A stretch of 64,000 nt of DNA from Mycobacterium paragordonae (GTDB lineage Bacteria; Actinomycetota; Actinomycetes; Mycobacteriales; Mycobacteriaceae). Position numbers and translations under genes: made by a program. The notes beneath the pieces are model-generated. The model did no database searches, was not told the origin of the DNA, and saw nothing but the letters and a program-made list of their open reading frames with translations. The stretch covers positions 5,332,001-5,396,000 of the forward strand of contig NZ_CP025546.1 in assembly GCF_003614435.1 (NCBI RefSeq), written 5' to 3'. Every line of letters begins with the position of its first letter. The stretch's first letter is position 1. Shown here piece by piece: positions 10,115-18,703 of this stretch.

Positions 10115-11737
10115 TTGGCTGGTGCCGCATCCGGCCGGCACTCCCCCGCGGGCACGTTGAAAGACGCGGTGGTGGTGCTGGACGGCCGTTCGCGTCACCC
10201 GCGGCAGATCCTCGGCAACAAGGGCCACGGCATCGACACCATGCGTCTACATAATCTGCCGGTACCGCCCGCCTTCTGTATCACCACCGAAGTGGGCCTG
10301 CGGTATCTGACCGAACCGGGGTCCACCATCGACGCGATCTGGGCGGATGTGCTCGACCGGATGAGCTGGCTGGAAGAGCAAACCTCGCGGACCTTCGGAC
10401 GAGGACCGCGTCCGCTTCTGGTCAGCGTGCGGTCGGGTGCCACGCAATCGATGCCGGGCATGATGGACACGATCCTGGACCTGGGCATGAACGACGACGT
10501 CGAGCGGGCCCTGGCGCAGCAGGGCTCCGCCGAGTTCGCCCGCGACACCCGCCGCCGGTTCACCTCTATGTACCGCCGCATCGTAGGAGCCGAATCGGAC
10601 CCGTCCGACGACCCGTATACGCAGTTACGGACCGGCATCGAAGCAGTGTTCGCGTCCTGGAACTCCCCGCGCGCGCTGGCCTACCGCGATCACTACAACC
10701 TCGACGAGCGGCAGGGCACCGCGGTGGTGGTGCAGGCAATGGTGTTCGGCAACCAGGCGGCCAAGTCGGGCGCCGGCGTGCTCTCGTCGCGCAACCCGAT
10801 CACCGGAGCCAACGAACCCTTCGGCGAATGGCTGCCGGGCGGGCAGGGCGACGACGTGGTTTCCGGCCTGGTCGACGTCGAACCGATCACCGCGCTGCGC
10901 GACGAGCAGCCCGCCGTCTTCGACGAGCTGATGGACGCCGCCCGCAGCCTCGAGCGGCTCAATTCCGACGTCCAGGAGATCGAGTTCACCGTCGAAGACG
11001 GCAAACTGTGGCTGCTGCAAACCCGCGGGGCCGAACGGTCGGCGCAGGCCGCGGCGCGGCTGGCACTGCAGCTGCGCCACGAAGGGCTGATCGACGACCT
11101 CGAGACGCTGCGCCGGGTCACCCCCGCCGACGTCGAGGCGGTGCTGCAACCGTCGCTGCAACCCGAAACCCGTTTCAGCGCACCACTTCTGGCCAAGGGC
11201 CTGCCCGCCTGCCCGGGTGTGGTGACGGGCACCGCCTACACCGACGTCGACGAGGCCCTCGACGCCGCCGACCGCGGTGAGCCGGTCATCCTGGTCCGTG
11301 ATCACACCCGCCCCGAAGATGTGCTGGGCATGCTGGCCGCACAGGGCATCGTCACCGAGGTCGGCGGGCCCGCCAGCCACGCGGCCGTCGTCAGCCGCGA
11401 ACTCGGGCGCGTCGCGGTGGTGGGTTGCGGGCAAGGTGTCGCCGCCGCGCTGGCGGGCCGGCAGATCACCGTCGACGGCTACGAAGGCGAAGTGCGCCAA
11501 GGGATTCTGAGCCTGGCTGCATGGTCGGAAGACGACACGCCGGAGCTGCGCGAGCTGGCCGAGATCGCGCTGCGGGTGAGCCCGCTGCGTGCGCACGCCG
11601 GCGGCGAGCATCCGCGACTGGACACGTCTTCCGATGAGGCGTTGCGGGCGGCCATGGCCGCCGGACACACCGACGTGGTGTCGGCGACGCCACTGATCAC
11701 CATGCTCAACGCCATCCGCGTACAGGCCGGCGAATGA
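10115..11737 (+). CDS. ppdK: Short pyruvate phosphate dikinase-like enzyme (Rv1127c-like)
   Basis: A 540-residue protein with an N-terminal ATP-grasp PPDK/PEP-synthase domain (NKGHGIDTMRLHNLPVPPAF near residues 37-56, and the nucleotide-binding VSVRSGA segment). It also has the central phosphohistidine domain GGPASHAAVVSRELG, with the phospho-accepting His near 422. The C-terminal PEP/pyruvate-binding barrel of full PPDK (about 880 residues) is missing, as in the M. tuberculosis protein annotated PpdK. It may therefore transfer phosphate to another acceptor or need a partner. The TTG start follows an AGGGGG site by about 5 bases. The stop overlaps the next gene's ATG (ATGA), so the two are translationally coupled. 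Confidence 0.85.
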   Translation: MAGAASGRHSPAGTLKDAVVVLDGRSRHPRQILGNKGHGIDTMRLHNLPVPPAFCITTEVGLRYLTEPGSTIDAIWADVLDRMSWLEEQTSRTFGRGPRPLLVSVRSGATQSMPGMMDTILDLGMNDDVERALAQQGSAEFARDTRRRFTSMYRRIVGAESDPSDDPYTQLRTGIEAVFASWNSPRALAYRDHYNLDERQGTAVVVQAMVFGNQAAKSGAGVLSSRNPITGANEPFGEWLPGGQGDDVVSGLVDVEPITALRDEQPAVFDELMDAARSLERLNSDVQEIEFTVEDGKLWLLQTRGAERSAQAAARLALQLRHEGLIDDLETLRRVTPADVEAVLQPSLQPETRFSAPLLAKGLPACPGVVTGTAYTDVDEALDAADRGEPVILVRDHTRPEDVLGMLAAQGIVTEVGGPASHAAVVSRELGRVAVVGCGQGVAAALAGRQITVDGYEGEVRQGILSLAAWSEDDTPELRELAEIALRVSPLRAHAGGEHPRLDTSSDEALRAAMAAGHTDVVSATPLITMLNAIRVQAGE

Positions 11738-12339
11738 TGGATCTGCAAGTGCTGCAAGCTGTCCGGCTGAAAGGCCGGGTGAGCCCCGCCGACCTCGCCA
11801 GGACTCTGGACGCCGATGACGCCGAGACCGAGACGGCGGTGCGCCGCCTCGTCGACGCCGGTCTGCTGATCGAGGGCGCCACCGTGCGGATCACCCCCGA
11901 CGGGCGCGCCCGCCTCGCCGAATTGCTGACCGCGGAGCGCCAGGGCGTGGATGGCGTGGCGATAGACGCCGCTTACCACCAATTCCGTTCAGTGAACGCC
12001 GATTTCAAGGCGCTGGTCACCGACTGGCAACTCCGGGACGACCAGCCCAACGATCACCGGGACGCCGAATACGACGCCGCGGTACTGGCCCGCCTCGACG
12101 AGGTGCACCGGCGGGTGACGCCGATCATCGCGGCGGTCACCGCGCAGCTGCCACGCCTGCGCGGCTACCCGGCGAAATTGGCCGTGGCGCTGGACAAAGT
12201 GAAGGCCGGCGAGATCGCCTGGCTGACAAGGCCACTCATCGACTCCTACCACACCGTCTGGTTCGAGCTGCATGAAGAGCTGATCCTGGCCGCCGGGCTG
12301 ACCCGGGAGCAGGCGGCCAGATCCGGTGACGCGCAGTGA
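11734..12339 (+). CDS. Winged-helix-like protein coupled to PPDK (Rv1126c-like)
   Basis: A 201-residue protein, the same length I recall for Rv1126c. Residues 1-65 look like a winged helix (LARTLDADDAETETAVRRLVDAGLL). The rest is charged and helical with no domain I recognise. Its start overlaps the PPDK stop by 4 bases, and the pair is syntenic with Rv1127c-Rv1126c. This suggests a dedicated partner of the short PPDK, either a regulator or the missing acceptor subunit. No function is established by sequence alone. Confidence 0.8.
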   Translation: MMDLQVLQAVRLKGRVSPADLARTLDADDAETETAVRRLVDAGLLIEGATVRITPDGRARLAELLTAERQGVDGVAIDAAYHQFRSVNADFKALVTDWQLRDDQPNDHRDAEYDAAVLARLDEVHRRVTPIIAAVTAQLPRLRGYPAKLAVALDKVKAGEIAWLTRPLIDSYHTVWFELHEELILAAGLTREQAARSGDAQ

Positions 12340-12340
12340 G

Positions 12341-13564
12341 TTACAGGGCAGCGTCCAGTAGTCGCAGATAATTCTCCACGTCGGGCAGCGCCGATGACGC
12401 CGCGTGCACGCTGATCGCGACCGTGTCGCCGATGCCGTGCACACCGTGCGTCAGGCCCATCACCGGCGACAGGCCCGGATAGCCGGCCGTCAGCACCACC
12501 GGCACACCGCCGAAGCTGAGATCGGCGGCCCCGCGGTGCACGCTGGACACCACCGTGTTTCCCGATACCTGTTCCGGCCGCACATCCGCATCGAATTGGT
12601 TTACGCCCCAACGTAACAACGCAGCAGGCACCGTCGCGAAGGCCGCATCGGAGGCCGGCGTGGCCGGATGCTCCAAACGGCGGCGGCCGTTGGCCAGGTC
12701 GGCGGCGATGCGTTGCACCCTGGCTTCGTAGCCGAGTTCAGGGTACAGGCCCACCACGACGTTCCCGAAGTGGTTGAAGCCCAACGGTGCACCGGGCTTG
12801 GCCATGGGTACCTCGGCCGCCAGCGCGGTCGCGGACGGGCCGAGCAGATCCGACAGCGCAGTCGAGATCGCCGACAGCGCCGCGACGGTGACCGTCGGGC
12901 CCCGCAGTTGTCCGCGGCGGCGCACCAGTGTGCGCATCACCCGCGGGCCCGCCGGTTCGGTATTGGTGGGCAACAACGGCCGCGACCCCAGTCCCGGCGC
13001 CAGCAATCCGTTCTCGGTGTCACGGACGAACCTGCGGTGCGCCCGCGCCGCAATCACGCCCCGCCACGGAAGGAAACCCGCCCGCGGCCGCACGGCCGGA
13101 ACGGGCTCCCCCCGGCCGAACAGCCACGCCGCCATGGCCGACGCCCGAGCGCCGTCGGCCAGCGCGTGCGCGACCTGCAACACTGCGACGGTACCTGCGC
13201 CCCGGACTCCCGGGATGTCCTGCACGGGCGTGAAAAGGTGTAATTGCCAGGGTTTCTCGCGAATGTCCAGCTGATCGTCCGCTAACCGGACCACGGCGTC
13301 CAGGCAGCCCGGCCAACTGTCATCGGACAGGTCGTGCCGGGTGGCCCGACCCGGTTCGATCGGCGCAGGCACCCAGCGCGGATAGCTCAGTCGGCTGCCG
13401 TCCTGGACGACCAGCCGCAACTCGGGGCAACCGCGGGCACGGCGCAGCACGTGCGCCACGGCCCCGTCCGGGTCGGCAGGTTCGCCGCCGAACGCGTACA
13501 GCAGGAACTCGTCGTTGGGGATCTTGGCCGACATCCAGTAGAACTGCGCGTCGACGGCGGCCAT
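12341..13564 (-). CDS. WS/DGAT-like acyltransferase-fold protein (Rv1125-like)
   Basis: A 407-residue protein beginning MAAVDAQFYWMS, typical of wax ester synthase/diacylglycerol acyltransferase-like proteins (condensation-domain fold). The catalytic motif HHxxxDG reads AHALADG at about 132-138. The second His and the Asp-Gly are kept and the first His is lost. Several mycobacterial members of this superfamily are not proven triacylglycerol synthases, so acyltransfer is inferred only. It follows the epoxide hydrolase-like gene on the same strand with a 17-base gap. The longer open frame upstream (to 13975) overlaps that gene and is rejected. Confidence 0.8.
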   Translation of the reverse strand: MAAVDAQFYWMSAKIPNDEFLLYAFGGEPADPDGAVAHVLRRARGCPELRLVVQDGSRLSYPRWVPAPIEPGRATRHDLSDDSWPGCLDAVVRLADDQLDIREKPWQLHLFTPVQDIPGVRGAGTVAVLQVAHALADGARASAMAAWLFGRGEPVPAVRPRAGFLPWRGVIAARAHRRFVRDTENGLLAPGLGSRPLLPTNTEPAGPRVMRTLVRRRGQLRGPTVTVAALSAISTALSDLLGPSATALAAEVPMAKPGAPLGFNHFGNVVVGLYPELGYEARVQRIAADLANGRRRLEHPATPASDAAFATVPAALLRWGVNQFDADVRPEQVSGNTVVSSVHRGAADLSFGGVPVVLTAGYPGLSPVMGLTHGVHGIGDTVAISVHAASSALPDVENYLRLLDAAL

Positions 13565-13581
13565 CCGCTGCCCAGCCGGCA

Positions 13582-14496
13582 CTAACCGGGATCGCCGGGT
13601 GCGCCGATGAAAGCCAGCACCAACTCGGCGACCTTGTCGGGCTGCTCGAGCTGCAGGAAGTGACCGGCGTGCGAGACGATGGACACTTCGCTGCCGGGCG
13701 GCAGGATGGGTTCCACCCAGCGCGCGAAAGCCGATGTCATGCAGCCGTCGTCGCGACCGTGCAGGTAGAGGGTCGCGAGCTTCGGTGGCTCGGTCCAGTA
13801 CCGGTGCAATTCCGCGTACTGCGCCGGCGGCCGGGTATTGCGGATCGTGGCGCGGTAATACCCCAGCGCCGCACGCCAGCTTTCCGGCGTCCCGATCGCG
13901 GCGTCGACGTGGCGCAAGTCCTCCTCGGCGTGATAGCCCGGCGACCACCGACGCCACAACAGCGGGACCACCCACGAGGCGGATCTCTCCGGCAGGAACG
14001 GCAGCTGGAAGTAGCTGATGTACCAGCTGCGCAGCAGCTGACGCGAGAGCTGGGCCGCCAGCCGGCCGCGGTCGGGGAGCCGGCCCAGCGGGCGGAACGC
14101 GCCGGACGGCGGCACCGACATGATCACCGCCCTAGCGAACGGGCTGTCCGGCATGGCGGCCAATCCGGTGGCGGCGATCGCACCCCAGTCGTGACCGATC
14201 ACCACATCCCGGTCGGAACCACCCGCGGCCGTCCGGACCCGTAGCGCGTCGTGCATCAGGGCGCCGACGTGGTAGCTGCCGTCCACCGGGATCGAGGACG
14301 GTGCGTAACCGCGCATGAACGGCGCCACCACCCGCCAGCCGGCCTCGGCCAGTCGCGGCGCGAACTTGCGCCATCCGTAGGCGGTATCGGGAAAACCGTG
14401 CAGGCACAACGCAATCGGGCCGTCGGCGGGGCCCCAGGTCAGGGCTTTGAGGTCACCGTTTGAGCCCTTCACGTCGATCCATCGTGGTTCAGACAA
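13582..14496 (-). CDS. ephC: Alpha/beta hydrolase, epoxide hydrolase-like (Rv1124-like)
   Basis: A 304-residue alpha/beta-hydrolase. An oxyanion motif HGFP lies at 33-36 and a nucleophile elbow GHDWG at 101-105, with Asp as nucleophile. This is the epoxide hydrolase/dehalogenase signature. LYLHGRDDG carries the likely acid, and SHAGHFLQLEQP near the C-terminus the catalytic His. It probably hydrolyses lipid-derived epoxides. I chose the TTG at 14496 (MSEPRWIDVKG) because AGGAG stands 5 bases upstream. The longer frame to 14571 has no such site. Position and order match Rv1124 (EphC). Confidence 0.82.
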   Translation of the reverse strand: MSEPRWIDVKGSNGDLKALTWGPADGPIALCLHGFPDTAYGWRKFAPRLAEAGWRVVAPFMRGYAPSSIPVDGSYHVGALMHDALRVRTAAGGSDRDVVIGHDWGAIAATGLAAMPDSPFARAVIMSVPPSGAFRPLGRLPDRGRLAAQLSRQLLRSWYISYFQLPFLPERSASWVVPLLWRRWSPGYHAEEDLRHVDAAIGTPESWRAALGYYRATIRNTRPPAQYAELHRYWTEPPKLATLYLHGRDDGCMTSAFARWVEPILPPGSEVSIVSHAGHFLQLEQPDKVAELVLAFIGAPGDPG

Positions 14497-14676
14497 CTCG
14501 ACTCCTGTTCGCCTTGTACAGCCCGCACCGTCCAACGTAACCGGCCGCAAGGGGGACAAGAAGCCCGTCAATCGGGGGACACGAATTTCCCCCCCGGTGT
14601 AGCCGCTCGGCCGACAGACGGCAGCGCGTCGCCACGGGAGCCTTATTGCAAGGGCGCAGAGGGAGGAGCAGCAACG

Positions 14677-15009
14677 ATGATGTTCGCCGCCTTACCACCG
14701 GAGATCAACTCCGATCGTATGTACACCGGGCCGGGTCCCGGGTCGATGCTGGCCGCCGCGACGGCCTGGGAGCAGCTGGCTGCTGACCTCGAATCCACCG
14801 CGATCTCGTTTCAAGCTGTGATCACCGGCCTGATCGGCGGGCCGTGGCTGAAAGCAGGTGCGTCGACCATGGCCGCCGCCGCCATGCCCTACCTGGTGTG
14901 GCGCAATGCCAGCGCCGGCCAGGCCGCCCAAACCTCCGGCCAGGCCCGAGCGCCGGAATCCCGGCTCGAACTTTCCACCCTGCGAATCCTCCCGGAGGCG
15001 GTCGGTTGA
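14677..15009 (+). pseudogene. Truncated PPE-family gene
   Basis: The first 88 or so residues match the PPE N-terminal domain (MMFAALPPEINSDRMYTGPG; AAATAWEQLAADL; TGLIGGPWLKAGASTMAAAA). PPE domains are about 180 residues. Here the match stops near ASGQAR, and an unrelated tail of about 20 residues (RLELSTLRILPEAVG) runs straight into the TetR gene through a TGATG overlap. The second half of the domain, including the usual region bound by EspG, is gone. No PE partner is adjacent. It has a good ribosome site (GGAGG 14662-14666), so a 110-residue fragment may still be made. Confidence 0.8.
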
Positions 15010-15608
15010 TGACGGAAATGACTTCTACGACAAGGGCCCGGCGCTGGGGCAAGACTGATGCAACCCAGCGCCGCATCCTGGACGCGGCGACCCAGGTGTT
15101 CGCCACCAAGGGCTTCACCGCGGCAACGATCGCCGAAGTGGTCTCCAGCTCCGGAGCCAGCATCGGCAGCATCTACCACCACTTCGGCGGTAAGAGCGAG
15201 CTTTTTCTGGCGATCTTCGAGCAGATGGCCGACGCCGTCGAACGACGCATTCAGGCGGCCGTGGGCGGACTCGGCGCCTCGGCTCCCGACCGGCGGCGCG
15301 TCTTCCTGCTCCATGTGCGGGCGTACCTGGCAGGGATGTGGGAGAACCGTCACGCCGCCCGGGTGCTGTCGTCCGGCGATACGCCTGCCGGCTTCGAGAT
15401 CACCCGCCGCAAACGCCTGGCCGCGGTCCTGCACAACTGGATGGAAGTGCTGGAGCTGGACACCTCCCCCCGCAACCAGTTGATGGTCCGCGTTCTCATC
15501 GCGACGGTCGCCGAATCGACGCTGATGGTCATCGGCTGCGACGATCCGGCCGAGATTCCGCCGATCATCGACGCCACGATCGAATGGATCGACCAGATCA
15601 CCCGGTGA
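15009..15608 (+). CDS. TetR-family regulator
   Basis: A 199-residue TetR protein. The DNA-binding domain (about 15-62) contains RRILDAATQVFATKGFTAA and the recognition segment GASIGSIYHHFGGKSELF. The C-terminal ligand domain is variable. The start ATG overlaps the stop of the PPE fragment, so its translation is probably coupled to that remnant. It is convergent with the VOC gene, with one base between the stops. The target and ligand are unknown. Confidence 0.9.
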   Translation: MTEMTSTTRARRWGKTDATQRRILDAATQVFATKGFTAATIAEVVSSSGASIGSIYHHFGGKSELFLAIFEQMADAVERRIQAAVGGLGASAPDRRRVFLLHVRAYLAGMWENRHAARVLSSGDTPAGFEITRRKRLAAVLHNWMEVLELDTSPRNQLMVRVLIATVAESTLMVIGCDDPAEIPPIIDATIEWIDQITR

Positions 15609-15609
15609 G

Positions 15610-16086
15610 CTACCGGCCCGCGACGGCCCGCTCCAGGTCGGAGACGATGATTTTGCGCATCTCGTGCATCGCCTTGGTCGCGGCGGTGGCGCGGGCCGGG
15701 TCGGGATCGGCCACCAATTCATAAAGCCGGTTCGGGACGATCTGCCAGCTCACCCCGAACCGGTCCTTGAGCCAGCCACATTGGGATTCCTCGCCGCCGT
15801 CCCGGGTCAACCGGTCCCAGTAGTAGTCGACCTCGTCCTGGTCTTTGCAGTGAACCGTGAAGGAAACCGCCTCGCTGAAGCTGAACGCCGGACCGCCGTT
15901 GATGCCGATGAACCGGGTGCCGTCCAACACGAAGGAGCCGCTGAGCACCGTCCCGGGCTCACCCGGCCCCGCCTCGGTGGTCCGGTTGAGCTGCTCGATC
16001 TTCGAATTGGGGAACACCGAGGTGTAGAACTCGGCCGCGTCCTCCAGGTTGTTGTCGAACCACAGTGAGGGCGTGATCGATGGCAT
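15610..16086 (-). CDS. VOC-superfamily (PhnB-type) protein
   Basis: A 158-residue protein with the PhnB/YjdN-type glyoxalase fold: ITPSLWFDNNLEDAAEFYTSVF at the N-terminus (beta-alpha-beta with SLWF), TVHCKDQDEVDYYWDRL in the middle and CGWLKDRFGVSWQIVP near 103-118. Such proteins are often annotated 3-demethylubiquinone methyltransferase-like, but most lack proven activity. It is a single gene with its own promoter region facing the SDR operon. Confidence 0.85.
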   Translation of the reverse strand: MPSITPSLWFDNNLEDAAEFYTSVFPNSKIEQLNRTTEAGPGEPGTVLSGSFVLDGTRFIGINGGPAFSFSEAVSFTVHCKDQDEVDYYWDRLTRDGGEESQCGWLKDRFGVSWQIVPNRLYELVADPDPARATAATKAMHEMRKIIVSDLERAVAGR

Positions 16087-16181
16087 CGCTGTCTCCTAGC
16101 TGTCGGGGGCTGTGGGGGTCTTGAACGGGTAGACCGCCGCGGCGCGCCGAACTCATCGCACTTGCCCCGAAAGATTACGGA

Positions 16182-16190
16182 TGTAATTAT
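16182..16190 (+). promoter_or_regulatory. Candidate promoter for a leaderless SDR transcript
   Basis: TGTAATTAT is the only AT-rich -10-like stretch here. It ends 3 bases before the GTG at 16194, and TTGCCC (16162-16167) is a possible -35. No ribosome site precedes the GTG, so the mRNA may begin at or very near it. Confidence 0.4.
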
Positions 16191-16193
16191 CTG

Positions 16194-17060
16194 GTGGTGG
16201 GGTTGCTGGACGGCAAAGTCGCCGTCGTCACCGGGACCAGTCGCGGCGTCGGCGTGGGTATCGCACACGAGTTGCTGCGGGCGGGTGCCACCGTCATCGG
16301 GTGCTCGCGCTCTCCACTGGACGGGCTGCCCGGCGCGGACGCAGAACCGGAGTGGGCCCGCCGCTCTGCCCAAATGGTCTGCGACCAAGGTGATTACACC
16401 GCGATCGACACCTTCGTGCAGCGGGTCGTAGACGACTTCGGCCGCATCGACATCCTGGTCAACAACGCCGGTGGCACCGTGCCGGCCCCACACGCCGAAG
16501 ACATTCCCCAACTGGTGCAACGACTTCAGGGCACCCCGCGCAGCGACGACGACTTCGAACGCACCGCGTTGTTCCACGCCTTCGCGGTGCAGATGAACCT
16601 GATCAGCCCGCTGTGGTTCGCCATTCGGGTCTATCGGCAGATGAAAACCCAGGACGGCACCGGGTGCATCGTCAACATCTCCAGCGGCGCCGGCCACCCG
16701 GCCGGTGCCCCCACGCTGGTGTCCTACGGCGCGGCCAAGTCCGGGCTCAATCACCTGACCCGATCACTGGCCGAGGAATGGGGACCCAAGGTCCGGGTCA
16801 ACTGCGTGGCACTCGGCCCCACCATCACCGAGAACTTTCGCGCCTTCGTGCTGCCCAAGGACGATCCGACCGGCGCCGAATATTTCCAGAAGGTCCCGAT
16901 GAAGCGGGGCGGCGAGCCCGCCGAAGTGGGCCGAACGGTCGTCTTCTTGGCCTCGGGCACAGTCGATTTCATCAACGGCACCACCATCGAGATCGACGGG
17001 GGCATGTTACCAGGGGTGCTCTACGACGCGGGATTGAAGACCATCACCGACCTGATGTGA
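16194..17060 (+). CDS. Short-chain dehydrogenase/reductase
   Basis: A 288-residue classical SDR. The cofactor motif TGTSRGVG starts at residue 13, NNAG follows, and the catalytic set is a Ser in NISSGAG with Y178 and K182 (YGAAK). The C-terminal INGTTIEIDGG is typical of SDRs acting on alcohols or ketones, often in lipid or steroid degradation. It is the first gene of a run with an NTF2-like, a DapB-like and a TetR gene and the bpoB-like hydrolase, with gaps of 9 bases or fewer or with overlaps. The substrate is unknown. Confidence 0.9.
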   Translation: MVGLLDGKVAVVTGTSRGVGVGIAHELLRAGATVIGCSRSPLDGLPGADAEPEWARRSAQMVCDQGDYTAIDTFVQRVVDDFGRIDILVNNAGGTVPAPHAEDIPQLVQRLQGTPRSDDDFERTALFHAFAVQMNLISPLWFAIRVYRQMKTQDGTGCIVNISSGAGHPAGAPTLVSYGAAKSGLNHLTRSLAEEWGPKVRVNCVALGPTITENFRAFVLPKDDPTGAEYFQKVPMKRGGEPAEVGRTVVFLASGTVDFINGTTIEIDGGMLPGVLYDAGLKTITDLM

Positions 17061-17069
17061 GGAACATCC

Positions 17070-17639
17070 ATGGCATATGACCGGCTCGAGTTCGACGCGT
17101 TCTGGGACGACTGGCTCGACAGGAACCGCCTCGCCCAGGACTCCGGCGACTGGGGGGTGCTGGCCGACTTCTACGAGCCCGACGCCACCTACGGATGGTC
17201 CTATTCACCCACCGACCATTTCATGGCCAACGGTCGCAACGAGATTCGCGAGCTGGCGCTGGGCACCGAGATGGTCGGCTTTCAGGGGTGGATATACCCT
17301 TACCAGACAGTGCTTTTCGACGACAGGTCCGGGCAGGCGTTCGGGTTGTGGCGACAGCTGTCCACGTTCACCTCGCCCCGCGGCGAGCCGTATGAGATTC
17401 AGGGCCTGGGCGGCAGCTGGTTTCAGTACAGCGGCCACCGAAGCTGGTCGTGGCAGCGCGACATCTTCGACGTGCAAATGGCCACCGCCGCCATGTTCGA
17501 CATCCTGCGCGACGGCAGAAGCTCACCGGGACTGGACGCCCGGATGGACGCGATCCGCGCCGGTAGGCAGCCGGGCCACTACGGCTCCTGGGCTGAGATG
17601 AGCGCACCGCTGTGGCCGGTGCCCCCGGTGCTGTCATGA
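17070..17639 (+). CDS. SnoaL/NTF2-like protein
   Basis: A 189-residue protein with an NTF2-like cone fold pattern (WDDWLDRNRLAQDSGDWGVL, then DFYEPDATYGW), found in small isomerases, dehydratases and accessory subunits. The ribosome site GAGGA lies just before ATG 17070, and its own stop overlaps the next gene (ATGA). It probably acts on the same substrate as the SDR beside it, as an isomerase, hydratase or binding subunit. The function is inferred from context. Confidence 0.8.
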   Translation: MAYDRLEFDAFWDDWLDRNRLAQDSGDWGVLADFYEPDATYGWSYSPTDHFMANGRNEIRELALGTEMVGFQGWIYPYQTVLFDDRSGQAFGLWRQLSTFTSPRGEPYEIQGLGGSWFQYSGHRSWSWQRDIFDVQMATAAMFDILRDGRSSPGLDARMDAIRAGRQPGHYGSWAEMSAPLWPVPPVLS

Positions 17640-18703
17640 CGCGCGTCATCCAGTACTCGACAGGAAACGTCGGCCGGCACGCACTGCGCATGCTCATCGA
17701 GCGGCCCGAGTTCGACCTCGTCGGGGTGCACGCGTCCAGCCCGGACAAGGTGGGGCGCGATGCCGCCGAACTGTGCGGCCTCCAAACCCCGACGGGTGTC
17801 ACGGCCACCGACGATGTCGATGCGCTGCTGGCGTTGAACGCCGACTGCGTCGTCTACACCTCGCAGGCCGAGACCCGGCCCAAAGATGCCATCAAGGAGA
17901 TCAGCCGCTTCCTGCGGGCCGGCACCAATGTCGTCGGGTCGTCATTCGTGTGGCTGGTGGCCCCCGAGCAGGCCGGTGACTGGCTGCGTGAACCGTTGCG
18001 GCAGGCCTGCGCGGACGGCGACGCGACGCTGTACATCAACGGCGTCGATCCGGGCTACTCCGGTGACACGCTGGCCTACACGGCGTTGAGCCTGACCGAG
18101 CGCGCGACCAGTATCACCGTGCAGGAGATCTGCGATTACGCCAGTTACGACGACGCCGAATTCACCGGTGTCAGTTTCGGTTTCGGCACCAGCCCGGATC
18201 ACACACCGGTGATGTTCCTGCCCGGTGTGCTGACATCGATGTGGGGTGTGCAGGTGCGCAGCCTCGCTCAGGACCTGGGCGTCGAACTCGATGAGGTGCG
18301 GGAGCGGTGCGAGAAGTGGGTGACGCCCGAACCCATCGACTGCACGATGATGCACGTCGACCCGGGACAGGTCGCCGCCGTGCGGTTCGGCGTCGAAGGC
18401 CTGCGCGACGGCGAGGTCGTGATCACCATGGAGCACGTCAACCGGCTCGGCCCGAACACCGCACCGGAGTGGGCCTATCCCCCGGACGGCCGCGCCGGCG
18501 TGCACCGGGTCGTGGTGACCGGCAGTCCGGGTGTGGAGATCAACACCCACCTCGGTGGCGAGATCGACCACAACGAGGGCGGCGTGATCGCCACCGCGGC
18601 CCGCGTCGTCAACCTGATCGACGCCGTATGTCGCGCTCCGAGCGGCATTTTGGCCGCCCACGATCTGCGGCCACTCGATCACCTCCGCGGCGTGATGCGT
18701 TGA
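17636..18703 (+). CDS. DapB-like NAD(P)-dependent dehydrogenase
   Basis: A 355-residue protein with an N-terminal Rossmann segment (VIQYSTGNVGRHAL, Gly-rich turn at 10-13), followed by GVHASSPDKVGRDAAELCG. This is the family related to dihydrodipicolinate reductase and 2,4-diaminopentanoate dehydrogenase, common in mycobacterial catabolic operons. The C-terminal half (HVNRLGPNTAPEW, INTHLGGEIDHNEGG) is the family's conserved substrate domain. The start at 17636 gives an ATGA overlap with the previous gene. The longer frame from 17612 is rejected. The reaction is not known. Confidence 0.85.
   Translation: MTRVIQYSTGNVGRHALRMLIERPEFDLVGVHASSPDKVGRDAAELCGLQTPTGVTATDDVDALLALNADCVVYTSQAETRPKDAIKEISRFLRAGTNVVGSSFVWLVAPEQAGDWLREPLRQACADGDATLYINGVDPGYSGDTLAYTALSLTERATSITVQEICDYASYDDAEFTGVSFGFGTSPDHTPVMFLPGVLTSMWGVQVRSLAQDLGVELDEVRERCEKWVTPEPIDCTMMHVDPGQVAAVRFGVEGLRDGEVVITMEHVNRLGPNTAPEWAYPPDGRAGVHRVVVTGSPGVEINTHLGGEIDHNEGGVIATAARVVNLIDAVCRAPSGILAAHDLRPLDHLRGVMR

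Noticed and set aside
10625-11668. 347-codon antisense ORF in the PPDK-like gene
   Set aside because: Shadow of a conserved gene. It has no domain and no ribosome site.
12404-14463. Plus-strand ORFs opposite the WS/DGAT-like and EphC-like genes
   Set aside because: Low-complexity Arg/Pro/His translations, shadows of conserved genes.
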